Below, one piece after another: positions 33,427 to 41,690 of a stretch of 49,045 nt of DNA; position 1 is the stretch's first letter, and the number at the start of each line of letters is the position of its first letter. Source of the stretch: Oscillospiraceae bacterium (GTDB taxonomy: Bacteria; Bacillota; Clostridia; WRLR01); NCBI GenBank assembly GCA_009777515.1, contig WRLR01000017.1, forward strand, positions 1 through 49,045, in the 5' to 3' direction. The notes beneath the pieces are model-generated. The model had not been told where the DNA came from. It worked only from the letters and a program-made list of their open reading frames with translations, and did not search any database. The position numbers and the translations under genes are program-made.

Positions 33427-35814
33427 ATGCGTTCAGTGATAAAATCATTTGGCATCAGTAATAGTGGTCACGACGGTGCCGCCACCAGCATGGCACGAAA
33501 GTATGACGGCGTGAACACTATCGCGACGCAATGCGGCGCGCGGGCGCTTCGCGCCCGTGAGGTGAGGGGAACCGCGCTTCCCCGAACCGACGACTTTCAT
33601 AATAATAAAATCATTGTTGTTCTGACAGTTGTCGTGGTTCTGTTCTTTATCTGCTCGCCAAGTAGTTCATCGTTTTATGTTCACGCCGCGCCTTCAGATG
33701 TGAGCCTTTCATTAATGTACAACTATGGCGGATGCGAAAGCAACTTGTATACGGCGGAATCTTATTATGTTACGCCCATTGTTAAAGATATTTATCAAAA
33801 CGGAAGCAACCAAATTATTTATGGAAACTACAGCGTCATCGTAACCGACGCAACCGGTAACACAATTTGGCGCGTAAACGGCGGCTATGACCGTACAAAG
33901 CCATATGCGACAACAGGTGGTGACATAGGCCGGGTGAATAAAATAGTTGTCGCCGACATCGACGGCGACGGATATGACGATATAATTGTCGCGCATGCGA
34001 ACGGCACAGTGTCCGCGTTGTCGCATGAGGGATATATGAAGCCCGGCTGGCCTCAAAAACTCAAATACAGAAACGGCTTGGAAGTCAGCGAAAGCGTCAG
34101 TTCGATAGTTGTCAGCGATCTAAATAACAATGGCAAATGCGAAATAATCGTGGGCGCCGCGACTACTACAGGGCAATGTGTTTGGGTTTATCGGCACAAC
34201 GGCGAGCCAATGCCCGGATGGCCGCAACTGTACGGGCAGAAAGGCAACAGCTTTGGCGTGTTCATGGACGGGGTCGCTGTCGGCGATATCACAGGGGACG
34301 GAAAAAAAGAGATACTCGTGGCGACGGACACGCCGTTCTTAAATGTCTATGACATAAACGGCAAGGCTATATCCACAAACCACGAGGTTTTTAGCGACAG
34401 GGTTTGGGGGCAGGTTGGTCTTTGGGAAGATTATGTGATGGAAACAGGCATCGACCCTGTCAACCAAAACCTGGACTGGGAATCAAGCCAAATGATAAGC
34501 AGCCGTTCGGAAAATTATTTAGGTCAGCTTGGCCACTCGGTAGTAAAAGTTGTAGACATCGATAATAATGGCAATAACGAAGTATTGGTGTCGGCGGTTA
34601 TTGTCGATAAGATAGACGACGGCGCGACAAAAAATAAAATCATATCCAGCAGATATATGTCCGTTTTCATATTCAACGGCGACCGGACCAGATACAAAGG
34701 TTGGGAAAAAGCCCCCAGCAGCCTTGATTTCATGGGGCCCCCTCTCGTCCAGGACCCTAAACACATGGCGTATTATGTTCAGGCAGTTCCGGTAGTCGCC
34801 GACCTTGATAATGATGGAACGAACGAAATATTAATCAACACATATGACGGCAAAATACACGCTTTTTCCATTAACGATCCCACGAAAGAGTTTGGTAATT
34901 TCCCATTTTTCATACCGCAGCACGCCGGCGTCACCGAAACCCCCAATGAGGTTGTTTGCGTGGACATTAACGGCGACGGGAAAAAAGAGATTATTTTTAC
35001 CAGCAACACAAGGCCAACATCCGGACAGGGGGAGCCTTCCAGAAAAGGCAATATTTATATATTAAACTACGATGGGGCTTTGCTTATGTCCAGCCCGCTT
35101 CCTGACGGATATTTAGTATATGAAACAAAATTACCCGCTTATACAAATGCGTCTTTATCGGCGCCGGTTGTCGCAGACATTGACAAAGACGGTCAATATG
35201 AGATTGTCATTAATACAAAATACAGTGGCATATGCGTATTTAAGATCAATGGCAGCAAAGTCAGCGCCGATGCTACGGGTGTAGCATCCACAGTTTCTGG
35301 TGCTCCGGGCGCTTCCGCGACCACAGCCACAGCCACATCCGCACCAGCATCCGCATCCTCAGCCGTTCCCCCATCGCCCCCCGGCTCGCCTCCTGGCGAA
35401 ACCCTTGTCGCGACACCCACGACATCCACTATATTGCTCAACGGCAGAAATATCAATTTTTCAGCCTATAACATAGACGACAGCAATTACTTCAAACTAC
35501 GCGATCTGGCTTGGTCGCTCAACAATACAAATAATCAATTTGCAATAGGATGGGACAGCGCAAATGACGCTATCTCATTAGTTAGCAACCAACCATATGT
35601 ACCAACCGGCCAAGAAATGGCAGGGGCGTCAGGAGGCAATAAAACGCCAGCGCCAACAAGCTCTAAGGTATTTCTTGATGGCAGAGAGGTTCATTTTACG
35701 GCATATAACATTGATGACAACAATTATTTCAAGCTTCGCGATATAGGCGGCGCGTTAGGTTTTGAAGTGGATTGGGACGAAGCGAGCAATACCATTATCA
35801 TCAACACGAATTAA
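33427..35814 (+). CDS. Secreted FG-GAP/VCBS-repeat protein with two C-terminal stalk domains
   Basis: This protein has about 795 residues. A hydrophobic segment (IIVVLTVVVVLFFICS) lies unusually far in, near residue 62, and should act as a signal anchor. From about 130 to 620 there are FG-GAP-type blades with Asp-rich calcium loops (ADIDGDGYDD, SDLNNNGKCE, ADLDNDGTNE, VDINGDGKKE, ADIDKDGQYE), predicting a propeller. After an Ala/Pro/Ser linker come two copper-amine-oxidase-type stalk domains (INFSAYNIDDSNYFKLRDLA and a second copy). AAGGGG precedes the ATG at 33427. The first 55 residues are encoded by repeat-derived DNA, so a later GTG (near 33562) could be the older start. Function unknown; probably cell-surface. 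Confidence 0.82.
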   Translation: MRSVIKSFGISNSGHDGAATSMARKYDGVNTIATQCGARALRAREVRGTALPRTDDFHNNKIIVVLTVVVVLFFICSPSSSSFYVHAAPSDVSLSLMYNYGGCESNLYTAESYYVTPIVKDIYQNGSNQIIYGNYSVIVTDATGNTIWRVNGGYDRTKPYATTGGDIGRVNKIVVADIDGDGYDDIIVAHANGTVSALSHEGYMKPGWPQKLKYRNGLEVSESVSSIVVSDLNNNGKCEIIVGAATTTGQCVWVYRHNGEPMPGWPQLYGQKGNSFGVFMDGVAVGDITGDGKKEILVATDTPFLNVYDINGKAISTNHEVFSDRVWGQVGLWEDYVMETGIDPVNQNLDWESSQMISSRSENYLGQLGHSVVKVVDIDNNGNNEVLVSAVIVDKIDDGATKNKIISSRYMSVFIFNGDRTRYKGWEKAPSSLDFMGPPLVQDPKHMAYYVQAVPVVADLDNDGTNEILINTYDGKIHAFSINDPTKEFGNFPFFIPQHAGVTETPNEVVCVDINGDGKKEIIFTSNTRPTSGQGEPSRKGNIYILNYDGALLMSSPLPDGYLVYETKLPAYTNASLSAPVVADIDKDGQYEIVINTKYSGICVFKINGSKVSADATGVASTVSGAPGASATTATATSAPASASSAVPPSPPGSPPGETLVATPTTSTILLNGRNINFSAYNIDDSNYFKLRDLAWSLNNTNNQFAIGWDSANDAISLVSNQPYVPTGQEMAGASGGNKTPAPTSSKVFLDGREVHFTAYNIDDNNYFKLRDIGGALGFEVDWDEASNTIIINTN
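33468..33583. repeat. REP-like element inside the N-terminal coding region
   Basis: Positions 33468-33503 match 41372-41407 at 32 of 36 positions. They are followed by two hairpins, CGGGCGC-TTC-GCGCCCG (33541-33557) and GGGGAA-CCGCGC-TTCCCC (33566-33583). The element lies between the start codon and the hydrophobic signal anchor and is read in frame. Confidence 0.7.
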
Positions 35815-35825
35815 TCATAAAACTT

Positions 35826-35853
35826 AATTGTGCATACATAATTGTGCATACAT
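35826..35853. repeat. 14-bp tandem repeat, two copies
   Basis: AATTGTGCATACAT is repeated exactly twice just after the stalk-domain gene, in the 140-bp gap before the convergent VOC gene. No terminator hairpin was seen here. Confidence 0.7.
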
Positions 35854-35954
35854 AATTGATTGTGCTGTTGGGTTGCGGGTTATTTTATTAGCATATTATT
35901 GTTAAGCTGTCGTCAATGCTGACGTCTGCGTCATTGCTTTCGTCTACACCGTTG

Positions 35955-36422
35955 CTATTTGCTATAGTTCTCCAGCAGCTCAACGATGCATTTTAGGTCG
36001 GCGCCGGCGTCCATGTAGGCGTATTCGCCGCTGGCGTTGCCGTATTTGCCGCGCTGCAGGCATTTCATGCCGAAGCTTTCGCAGGCCTGTATTTTCTCGT
36101 CCATGCCCTTGACGCCGAAGGCGATGTGGTGGATGCCCTCGCCGTGCTCGTCCAAAAAGTCCTGCCAGGTGCTCTTAGCGCCGTTGGGCTCGATGAGTTC
36201 GATGCTCACGTTTTGGCCGACCCTGAAAAACGCCATCTTGCAACTGGCTTCCGGGGCGGGCTTGCCGTTAACGACAGTCCCTGTCACCTCGTACTTGCCG
36301 CTGTCCGATATCGGCGGGGGCTCCACTCCGAAAAACTCCGCGAACTTTTTCCTGCTCGCCTCGACGTCGCGCACGACAAAGCCAACCTGCGTCATGATGT
36401 TAGTATCGATAATCCCCGACAT
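35955..36422 (-). CDS. VOC-family protein (glyoxalase/epimerase-like)
   Basis: This 155-residue protein has two beta-alpha-beta modules of the vicinal-oxygen-chelate fold. They begin TQVGFVVRDVEASRKKFAEFFG near residue 10, with SIELIEP near 76, GIHHIAFGVKGMDEKI near 98 and CIVELLE at the end. The layout is closest to methylmalonyl-CoA epimerase and lactoylglutathione-lyase relatives. The ATG at 36422 lies eight bases after GGAGGG. The gene is divergent from the enolase/nitrogenase-like operon, with a 277-bp shared upstream region. Substrate unknown. Confidence 0.85.
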   Translation of the reverse strand: MSGIIDTNIMTQVGFVVRDVEASRKKFAEFFGVEPPPISDSGKYEVTGTVVNGKPAPEASCKMAFFRVGQNVSIELIEPNGAKSTWQDFLDEHGEGIHHIAFGVKGMDEKIQACESFGMKCLQRGKYGNASGEYAYMDAGADLKCIVELLENYSK

Positions 36423-36573
36423 ACAAAAACCCTCCATTCATGTTAAAAATCTTCTCATATATGCATTCCTTATTGGTAAAATAATGTTACAATGAATTTC
36501 ATAAAAGAACAATGGTTACATAAGATAAAGAGGTTGCAAAGAACAAATGGATATGGAAAATATAATATGATAG

Positions 36574-36698
36574 GGTGGAAGCGTTAAAATAAAAGAAAGG
36601 GCAGAACTGTGGCGCGAGGGCAAGCAATTGGGATTAAGGCTTGCCATTGGCATGCTTTATTCATGGCAATTTGTACACAGTCTGTGCATGGCCTTTTT
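36574..36698 (+). repeat. Dispersed leader element, copy 2
   Basis: This is the second copy of the leader at 20326-20450. The conserved parts are AAAGAAAGGG, the GGCAAGC / GCTTGCC inverted repeat, the ACTGTG / CACAGT pairing and the final GCATGGCCTTTTT just before the ATG. It lies upstream of the enolase gene that heads the nitrogenase-like operon. The flanks of the two copies are unrelated. Confidence 0.85.
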
Positions 36699-36710
36699 TA
36701 TGGTTATTAA
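36609..36710 (+). CDS. Leader peptide ORF, 33 residues, overlapping the enolase start
   Basis: A GTG start seven bases after AAAGAAAGGG opens a frame that begins MARGQAIGIKACHWHALFM and ends SVHGLFYGY. Its stop TAA lies eight bases inside the enolase gene. The enolase ATG at 36700 has no ribosome binding site of its own, so re-initiation or coupling is likely. Compared with copy 1, differences after the indel are mostly conservative when read in this frame (Ala/Thr, Thr/Ser, Phe/Leu), which supports a translated origin. Confidence 0.55.
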   Translation: MARGQAIGIKACHWHALFMAICTQSVHGLFYGY

Positions 36711-37905
36711 CGATATTATCACTGTGAAGGTCCCGCCCAGTTGGGTCTGGGTGAAGGTGACCACGGACGAGGGGCTGACGGGCTGGGGGGAGGCGTACCT
36801 GGAGTGCCACGGCGACACGGTCATTGCCGAGGTCGAGCGCATCAAGCCGTATCTCATCGGCAAGGACCCGACCGCCGTGGAGCAGCGGTGGCAGGACATG
36901 TACGCCAGCGGGACCGGGTATGTGGGCGGGCCGGTCAAGATGTCCGCCATTTCCGGCATCGACATGGCGCTGTGGGACATCAAGGGCAAGGCCGCCAACC
37001 AGCCGATATACAGGCTGCTGGGCGGGCCGACGCGCGAGGGCGTCACGATGTACCACTCATATGTCACGGGCGAGCCACGCTTTGTCGAGCCGGGCGACCC
37101 ATACCGGGCAAGGTACAAGGACAGCCCGAGGCGGCTCCCGTCGCAGATGACGAGGGAGGAGCGGCTCGAGGGGGTGGCAGCCGGCGGGCGCGGCTATATG
37201 AGCCTTGGCTACCACTGCCTAAAGATGCATGTGGGCATCAGCAGGGACTTCACGGGGCAGAGCGCTGTCGACATGATAGCGGAAAATGTCGCTACGGCGC
37301 GCGCGGCCATGGGGGCGGACGCGCTGCTGGCCATCGACGTGCACAACCCGCAGCCGATGATGGCGCTGAAGCTTGCTCAAAAAATCGAGCCCTACAACCT
37401 GCTGTTTATGGAGGAGCCCGTGTCCGTCGAGCGCATCGAGGACTTGGCGCTCGTCGCGGGGCGCACGACGATCCCCATCGCCGCAGGCGAGCGCTGGATG
37501 GGCAAGTGGGACTTCCATCGGGCGCTGGACGCGGGCGCCCGAGTCTTGCAGCCTGACATCGCGCACGCGGGCGGCATAACCGAACTCAAAAAAATTGCCG
37601 CCGTCGCCGAATGCTACGGCGCGTACATGGCGCCGCACTGCCCGCTCTCAATACTGAGCATGGCCGCCAGCTTCCAGCTTGCTATGGGCATACCGAACTT
37701 TTTGGTGCAGGAGCACAACGAGGTCAACGACTATTTGCTGGACGGAAAAATCGTATATGGATATGGCTTTTTAAAAACGCCGTTCACGCTGGAGGCGGAC
37801 GGCATGGTTTATGTGAGCGAGGCGCCTGGGCTTGGCATCGATATTGACGAGGAGTCGCTGCGCGAAATAATGCGAAAAAAAGAATGGACAGTCGCGAGGG
37901 GATAG
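36700..37905 (+). CDS. Enolase-superfamily sugar-acid dehydratase (galactonate/mannonate dehydratase-like)
   Basis: This 401-residue protein belongs to the mandelate racemase/muconate lactonizing group. The N-terminal cap starts VINDIITVKVPPSWVWVKV. In the barrel the metal ligands and base are visible: Asp213 and His215 in AIDVHNPQP, Glu239 in MEEP, Glu264 in AAGERW, Asp286 in LQPDIAHAGG and His313 in APHCPLS. This set fits sugar-acid dehydratases of the DgoD/RspA type. The start at 36700 follows the leader element; the frame can be extended to a TTG at 36628, but that part is leader. Only 40 bp separate it from the NifH-like gene, so the operon links it with the nitrogenase-like proteins. 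Confidence 0.88.
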   Translation: MVINDIITVKVPPSWVWVKVTTDEGLTGWGEAYLECHGDTVIAEVERIKPYLIGKDPTAVEQRWQDMYASGTGYVGGPVKMSAISGIDMALWDIKGKAANQPIYRLLGGPTREGVTMYHSYVTGEPRFVEPGDPYRARYKDSPRRLPSQMTREERLEGVAAGGRGYMSLGYHCLKMHVGISRDFTGQSAVDMIAENVATARAAMGADALLAIDVHNPQPMMALKLAQKIEPYNLLFMEEPVSVERIEDLALVAGRTTIPIAAGERWMGKWDFHRALDAGARVLQPDIAHAGGITELKKIAAVAECYGAYMAPHCPLSILSMAASFQLAMGIPNFLVQEHNEVNDYLLDGKIVYGYGFLKTPFTLEADGMVYVSEAPGLGIDIDEESLREIMRKKEWTVARG

Positions 37906-37931
37906 CAAGAGATAGCGAGAGATAGCGAAAT
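37902..37931. repeat. 10-bp tandem repeat, three copies
   Basis: Three units of GATAGCRARA follow the enolase stop codon, overlapping it by two bases, and fill most of the 40-bp spacer before the NifH-like gene. Confidence 0.75.
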
Positions 37932-37945
37932 ATAAGGGGTAGGAT

Positions 37946-38704
37946 ATGAAAAAAATCGCTGTATACGGCAAGGGCGGCATCGGTAAGTCAACCGTTGTGT
38001 CCAATTTATCTGCCGCCCTGGCGGGGATGGGGCTCACCGTCATGCAGATCGGCTGCGACCCAAAGTCCGACTCCACCCGCAACCTGATGGGTTCCGCAAA
38101 AATCCCGACGGTGCTGGACAGCCTGCGGGACAAGGGCGACGTCGAGTTGGACGATATCGTCGCCAAGAGCGAATGCGGCGTGCTCTGCGTGGAGTCCGGC
38201 GGGCCTGTCCCCGGCGTCGGCTGCGCGGGGCGGGGCATCATAACCGCATTTGAAAAACTGGAGGAGCTGGACGCATATGGCGCATACAAACCGGACGTCA
38301 TCTTCTACGACGTGCTGGGCGACGTCGTCTGCGGCGGATTCGCGATGCCCATTCGCGGCGGGTACGCGGACGAAGTGTGCATCGTGACGTCCGGGGAGAT
38401 GATGTCGCTCTATGCGGCGACAAACATATCTCACGCGGTAAAAAGTTTCGGCGCCCGGGGCTACGCCTCCTTGCGCGGGCTGATTTTCAACGCGAAGAAC
38501 ATCGAGGGCGAGGCGGAACTGGTGGAAAAGGCAGCAGAAGAAATCGGCACGGACATCATCTACAGGCTGCCACGCGACGCCATGGTGCAGAAAGCCGAGA
38601 ACCTCGGCAAGACCGTTGTGGAGGCGTTCCCGGACAGCGAGATGGCTTCCCGCTTCCGCGCGCTCGCACAACTTCTAATGGGTGATATGCAGGTGACCAT
38701 ATGA
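37946..38704 (+). CDS. NifH/BchL/CfbC-like ATP-dependent iron protein
   Basis: This 252-residue protein should be the homodimeric electron donor that hydrolyses ATP and reduces the two following subunits. Walker A is GKGGIGKST (8-16), followed by CDPKSDST (37-44). Both cluster ligands are present, Cys93 in GVGCAGRG and Cys129 in [12 protein letters not shown], so a bridging [4Fe-4S] cluster is expected. The Arg of GCAGRG, the site modified in true NifH, is kept. The length is shorter than NifH (about 275-295) at the C-terminus. The ribosome binding site is GGGGTAGG. The stop overlaps the next start (ATGA at 38701-38704). No other nif, bch, or cfb gene is in the window. Confidence 0.93.
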   Translation: MKKIAVYGKGGIGKSTVVSNLSAALAGMGLTVMQIGCDPKSDSTRNLMGSAKIPTVLDSLRDKGDVELDDIVAKSECGVLCVESGGPVPGVGCAGRGIITAFEKLEELDAYGAYKPDVIFYDVLGDVVCGGFAMPIRGGYADEVCIVTSGEMMSLYAATNISHAVKSFGARGYASLRGLIFNAKNIEGEAELVEKAAEEIGTDIIYRLPRDAMVQKAENLGKTVVEAFPDSEMASRFRALAQLLMGDMQVTI

Positions 38705-39987
38705 GCCATGTGGCGGCGGTGACGCCGAACGAACTCAAACATTTGCGGCGTCTGTCGACGGTGCGGTCGGGCAAGAATATAAAGTTTTTGACCCCCGCCG
38801 TCTATTCGGGGGGCTGGTGCCCGATGCGCGTGGCGTGCAATATCGTCGAGGACATCGAGGGACTGTCGTACCTGCTCATAGGCATGCCGGAATGCGCCAC
38901 GCACTCGCGCGGCATGAACGCCATGCCCGAGGGCGAGCATGGGGAGCTGCGCCGCCTCTATACGCTGGACGCTAACGAAGTGGTGTTCGGTTGCCGCGAA
39001 GGCGTCGTCGACGCGCTGCGCACCATGGATGGGGAAGGCGCCCGCGCCATCCTGATGATAGCCACATGCGTGACGGACCTTATCGGCGAAGACTTCGAGG
39101 GCATCATCGACGAGATGCAGCCGCAACTGGCGGCGCGGCTGTCGTTCGTCGCCCTCGGCCAGTTCAAGTGCTTCGGCGGCTCCATGGGGACGTGGCAGAC
39201 GGCTGAGGCTTTGGGGCGGCTGATGGAGGCGAGGCCGACCGACGGGCGCAGGGCGAACGCGCTGCTGGTCGAGCCGTGGCGCAACAAGGCGTCGCCCGTG
39301 GAGTTCCCTCCGATAGTGGGCGCATTGGCCGAAAGGGGCGTGAATATCCGCCCGCTGGCTGCCGGCGCGAAGCTGGACGACTTTATGGACGCCCCTGACG
39401 CGTCGATGAACCTGGTGCTTTGCCCGTACACACAGCCGCTGGCCGCCGCGATGGGCGCGGCGTTCGGCATCCCGTACGCGCCGCTGCACAATGCGTTTTC
39501 GGTAGCGGACATAGACGGCGTTCACGATATGATTGCGTCGGCGTTCGGCGTCGATCTGGGCGGCGCGTTCGAGAGCGAAAGGGAGCGGGCGCTCGCGTTG
39601 GAAGAGCGGGCACGCAAGGAGCTGAGCGGGCTGCGCTACGCGTCGATGCCTGGCGTGGACATGCCCGCCGCGCTAGCGCTGTACCTGGCGGGCTTTGGCA
39701 TGGCGCCGCTGGTCATGCATATAGAGGACTTTCACAACGAAGACGCGGGCTACGCGCAGGCGCTCAAAGCGCTGGGCTTCGACCCGCCTGTGTGCCGGCT
39801 GATGAACATCGATTACGATGTGGAAGTGATCCGTCGGCTCGGGCCGGATATGTGCGTCGGGGATATCCCCGACCATGTTACATGGCTCCCGTACGCGGAA
39901 AAAATGGGCGACTTTTTCGGCGAGGCAGGCTACGGGCGGACATGCGGGCTACTGGAGCGCATCCTGTCCGTGGCGGCAGGCTTGTGA
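38701..39987 (+). CDS. Nitrogenase component 1-like subunit (NifD/BchN-type), three cluster cysteines
   Basis: This 428-residue protein is shorter than NifD (about 480-500) and near BchN. Three cysteines occur with the spacing of P-cluster ligands: Cys40 in SGGWCPMR, Cys65 in [10 protein letters not shown] and Cys123 in [12 protein letters not shown] (the counterpart of STCPxxLIGDD). I see no equivalents of the FeMo-cofactor ligands Cys275 and His442 or their motifs. A substrate- or cofactor-reducing role like that of DPOR, COR, CfbCD or methylthio-alkane reductase is therefore more likely than nitrogen fixation. It is translationally coupled to the iron protein. The C-terminal part has three Rossmann-like segments as expected. 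Family subgroup not identified. Confidence 0.87.
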   Translation: MSHVAAVTPNELKHLRRLSTVRSGKNIKFLTPAVYSGGWCPMRVACNIVEDIEGLSYLLIGMPECATHSRGMNAMPEGEHGELRRLYTLDANEVVFGCREGVVDALRTMDGEGARAILMIATCVTDLIGEDFEGIIDEMQPQLAARLSFVALGQFKCFGGSMGTWQTAEALGRLMEARPTDGRRANALLVEPWRNKASPVEFPPIVGALAERGVNIRPLAAGAKLDDFMDAPDASMNLVLCPYTQPLAAAMGAAFGIPYAPLHNAFSVADIDGVHDMIASAFGVDLGGAFESERERALALEERARKELSGLRYASMPGVDMPAALALYLAGFGMAPLVMHIEDFHNEDAGYAQALKALGFDPPVCRLMNIDYDVEVIRRLGPDMCVGDIPDHVTWLPYAEKMGDFFGEAGYGRTCGLLERILSVAAGL

Positions 39988-40086
39988 ACGGGGCGCCATT
40001 GACGGGGTTGCAGTATAATTGAAGAGTGGCAACAAGTTTAATGGTGGGAATAGGTTTATCGGAGATTTTAAGATAGGAGGCGACTG

Positions 40087-41358
40087 ATGGGGCTGCACAG
40101 ATTCAAGCCCATGCCGTCGGGGCGCATGGGGATTTTTTGGACGCTTGCCCCCATTAAAGAAGCGGCGGTCGTGGAGTTCGGCTGCATGGGGCACAACCTG
40201 TACAGCGGCTCGGCGCTAAAGCGCGGCGGCATATATGAAGGTTATGGCGCTTCGCTGTACACGACATACATAGACGAAACGGACATTTCGCTGGGCGACA
40301 CCTCGCGCCTTGATGCTACCATCAGCCATGTCATCGAGTCGGAACACCCAAGGGTCATCTTCTTGCAACCATCCGCCGTGCCGGAAGTCATCGGCACGGA
40401 CATGACAGCTATCAGCAACATCATGCAGCCCAAGTTCCCGGGCGTCCGTCTGATCCCCATGGGCCACGGCAGTTTCGATATCACACCGCACCGGGGCGTC
40501 AGTGAAGCGCTGCTAACACTTGTGAACACCATTCCGGCCGATATTGCCAATGCCGCCGCTCCCGCCTCTACCCACTCTCACGCCGCTCCCCAGCCAACGT
40601 ACAACATTATCGGCTCCTGCCCCGACATATTCCGCTACCACGCCGACGCGGGCGAAGTTATCCGGTTGATGCGCGGCGCATTCGGCATGGACGCCTGCTG
40701 CGTCCTCTCGTCCGGCGCCAGCGTCTCTGACATCGAAAACATGGGCGCCGCGAGCGTCAACCTCGTGATCAGGCAGGAGGGTGTCGCGGCGGCGAAAGCC
40801 TTGCAAGAGCGGTTCGGCATGCCGTATGTGTACGGGCGCCCATATGGCATCAAGGGGACGTCCCGATGGCTCGGCGAAGTCGGGGAAGCGCTGGCGAGCG
40901 CGCCGGACGGCGCGTTCATCAGCAGCGAAGAGGCGCTGGCGTACGATCAGATAGACCGCGCCTACGACTATATGGAAGGCAACGAATGGTCCTACCCAGA
41001 CGAAGCGGTCCTGTCGCTCGGCGGCCATTACGATGTCGTGAAAGGCATCCTGCGCTACGCTACCGACGAGCTGCCCCTGCGCAAAGGCGACTGCTGGTGC
41101 GACTGCCCGGAGATGGCGGACGCGGACATCCCATATTATTCCGAGGCGCAGTGGATACCTGTCGTGCAGAACCACAAAAAAGGCTATCTCATGTTCAGCG
41201 GCGAGGCCTTGAAGTGGGCAGGAAAAAATACGCAATTGCAAATCTCGAACCCGGACATCGGCTGGCGCATACACCCGTATGAACCGCCGTTTGTAGGCTA
41301 CCGGGGCGCTGTGCACCTGGTCAATCTGTGGATCAACGAATACACCCTGACGCATTAA
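40087..41358 (+). CDS. Nitrogenase component 1-like subunit (NifK/BchB-type), single conserved cysteine
   Basis: This 423-residue partner subunit keeps one ligand-type cysteine, Cys33 in VEFGCMGHNLY, the counterpart of the central P-cluster Cys. The third ligand site reads LQPSAVPEVIGTD, where NifK has TTCMAEVIGDD, so that Cys is gone. The first site (SGRMGIFW) also lacks Cys. Three ligands from the previous subunit plus this one predict one [4Fe-4S] cluster per half, as in chlorophyllide reductase. A 25-residue Ala/Pro/His-rich insert (ANAAAPASTHSHAAPQP) lies near residue 155. The end has PFVGYRGAVHLVNLW, resembling component 1 C-termini. AGGAGG precedes the ATG; 99 bp separate it from the previous gene. 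Confidence 0.85.
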   Translation: MGLHRFKPMPSGRMGIFWTLAPIKEAAVVEFGCMGHNLYSGSALKRGGIYEGYGASLYTTYIDETDISLGDTSRLDATISHVIESEHPRVIFLQPSAVPEVIGTDMTAISNIMQPKFPGVRLIPMGHGSFDITPHRGVSEALLTLVNTIPADIANAAAPASTHSHAAPQPTYNIIGSCPDIFRYHADAGEVIRLMRGAFGMDACCVLSSGASVSDIENMGAASVNLVIRQEGVAAAKALQERFGMPYVYGRPYGIKGTSRWLGEVGEALASAPDGAFISSEEALAYDQIDRAYDYMEGNEWSYPDEAVLSLGGHYDVVKGILRYATDELPLRKGDCWCDCPEMADADIPYYSEAQWIPVVQNHKKGYLMFSGEALKWAGKNTQLQISNPDIGWRIHPYEPPFVGYRGAVHLVNLWINEYTLTH

Positions 41359-41371
41359 AATGTAATAATGT

Positions 41372-41464
41372 TCACGACGGAGCCATCACCAACATGGCAC
41401 GAAAGTAGCGGATCAGGGGGACGGTTCTCTTGACGCGACCGGATCAGGGGGACGGTTCTCTTGA
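41372..41464. repeat. REP-like repeats after the nitrogenase-like operon
   Basis: Positions 41372-41407 match the N-terminal repeat at 33468-33503. They are followed by two direct copies of a 24-bp unit beginning GGATCAGGGGGACGG at 41410-41433 and 41441-41464. The second copy ends in TTGATCC and so has inverted ends. Units of this kind are common near IS200-like REP-associated transposases, but no transposase is present here. Confidence 0.8.
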
Positions 41465-41472
41465 TCCGCGTT

Positions 41473-41607
41473 TTATTCCCACGCGCCCCACAGCATGCGG
41501 GGCGTGTATAGTTTATCCGCATTAATACGGATTAAGAATTCGCGGACTTTGCGGTAGTCGTCCGAAAAAAATGGTGCGGGCGCGTAATTTCTAAATACAA
41601 CCGGCAT
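41473..41607 (-). pseudogene. Truncated GNAT acetyltransferase, N-terminal 44 codons
   Basis: A minus-strand frame begins at an ATG with GGAAGG seven bases upstream. It reads like the start of a GNAT-type acetyltransferase: SDDYRKVREFLIRIN and LYTPRMLWGAWE. The frame stops at TAA (41473), eight bases from the REP repeat at 41441-41464. The acetyl-CoA-binding part is absent. It looks like a gene whose 3' portion was replaced by, or deleted with, the repeat. Confidence 0.65.
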
Positions 41608-41622
41608 ATAATTTCCTTCCTA

Positions 41623-41690
41623 CGGCGCACCGAGGGCGTCACGCCCTACGATTGCGGCGCGCCGGGGGCGTCGCGCCCTACGAATGCGGC
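41623..41690. repeat. 32-bp tandem palindromic repeat
   Basis: Two adjacent 32-bp copies (41623-41654 and 41655-41686) contain GGGCGTCRCGCCCTACGA, whose first part forms the hairpin GGGCG-TC-CGCCC. A third, partial copy follows. The repeat overlaps the last codons of the next minus-strand gene, supplying its C-terminal residues APAAPHS. Confidence 0.8.

Noticed and set aside
39990-40020. Internal promoter between the NifD-like and NifK-like genes
   Set aside because: TTGACG and TATAAT are present but only 9 bp apart, too close for sigma-A recognition.
37946-41358. True nitrogenase (nifHDK)
   Set aside because: The large subunits lack recognisable FeMo-cofactor ligands and two of the three NifK P-cluster cysteines, and no assembly genes accompany them.
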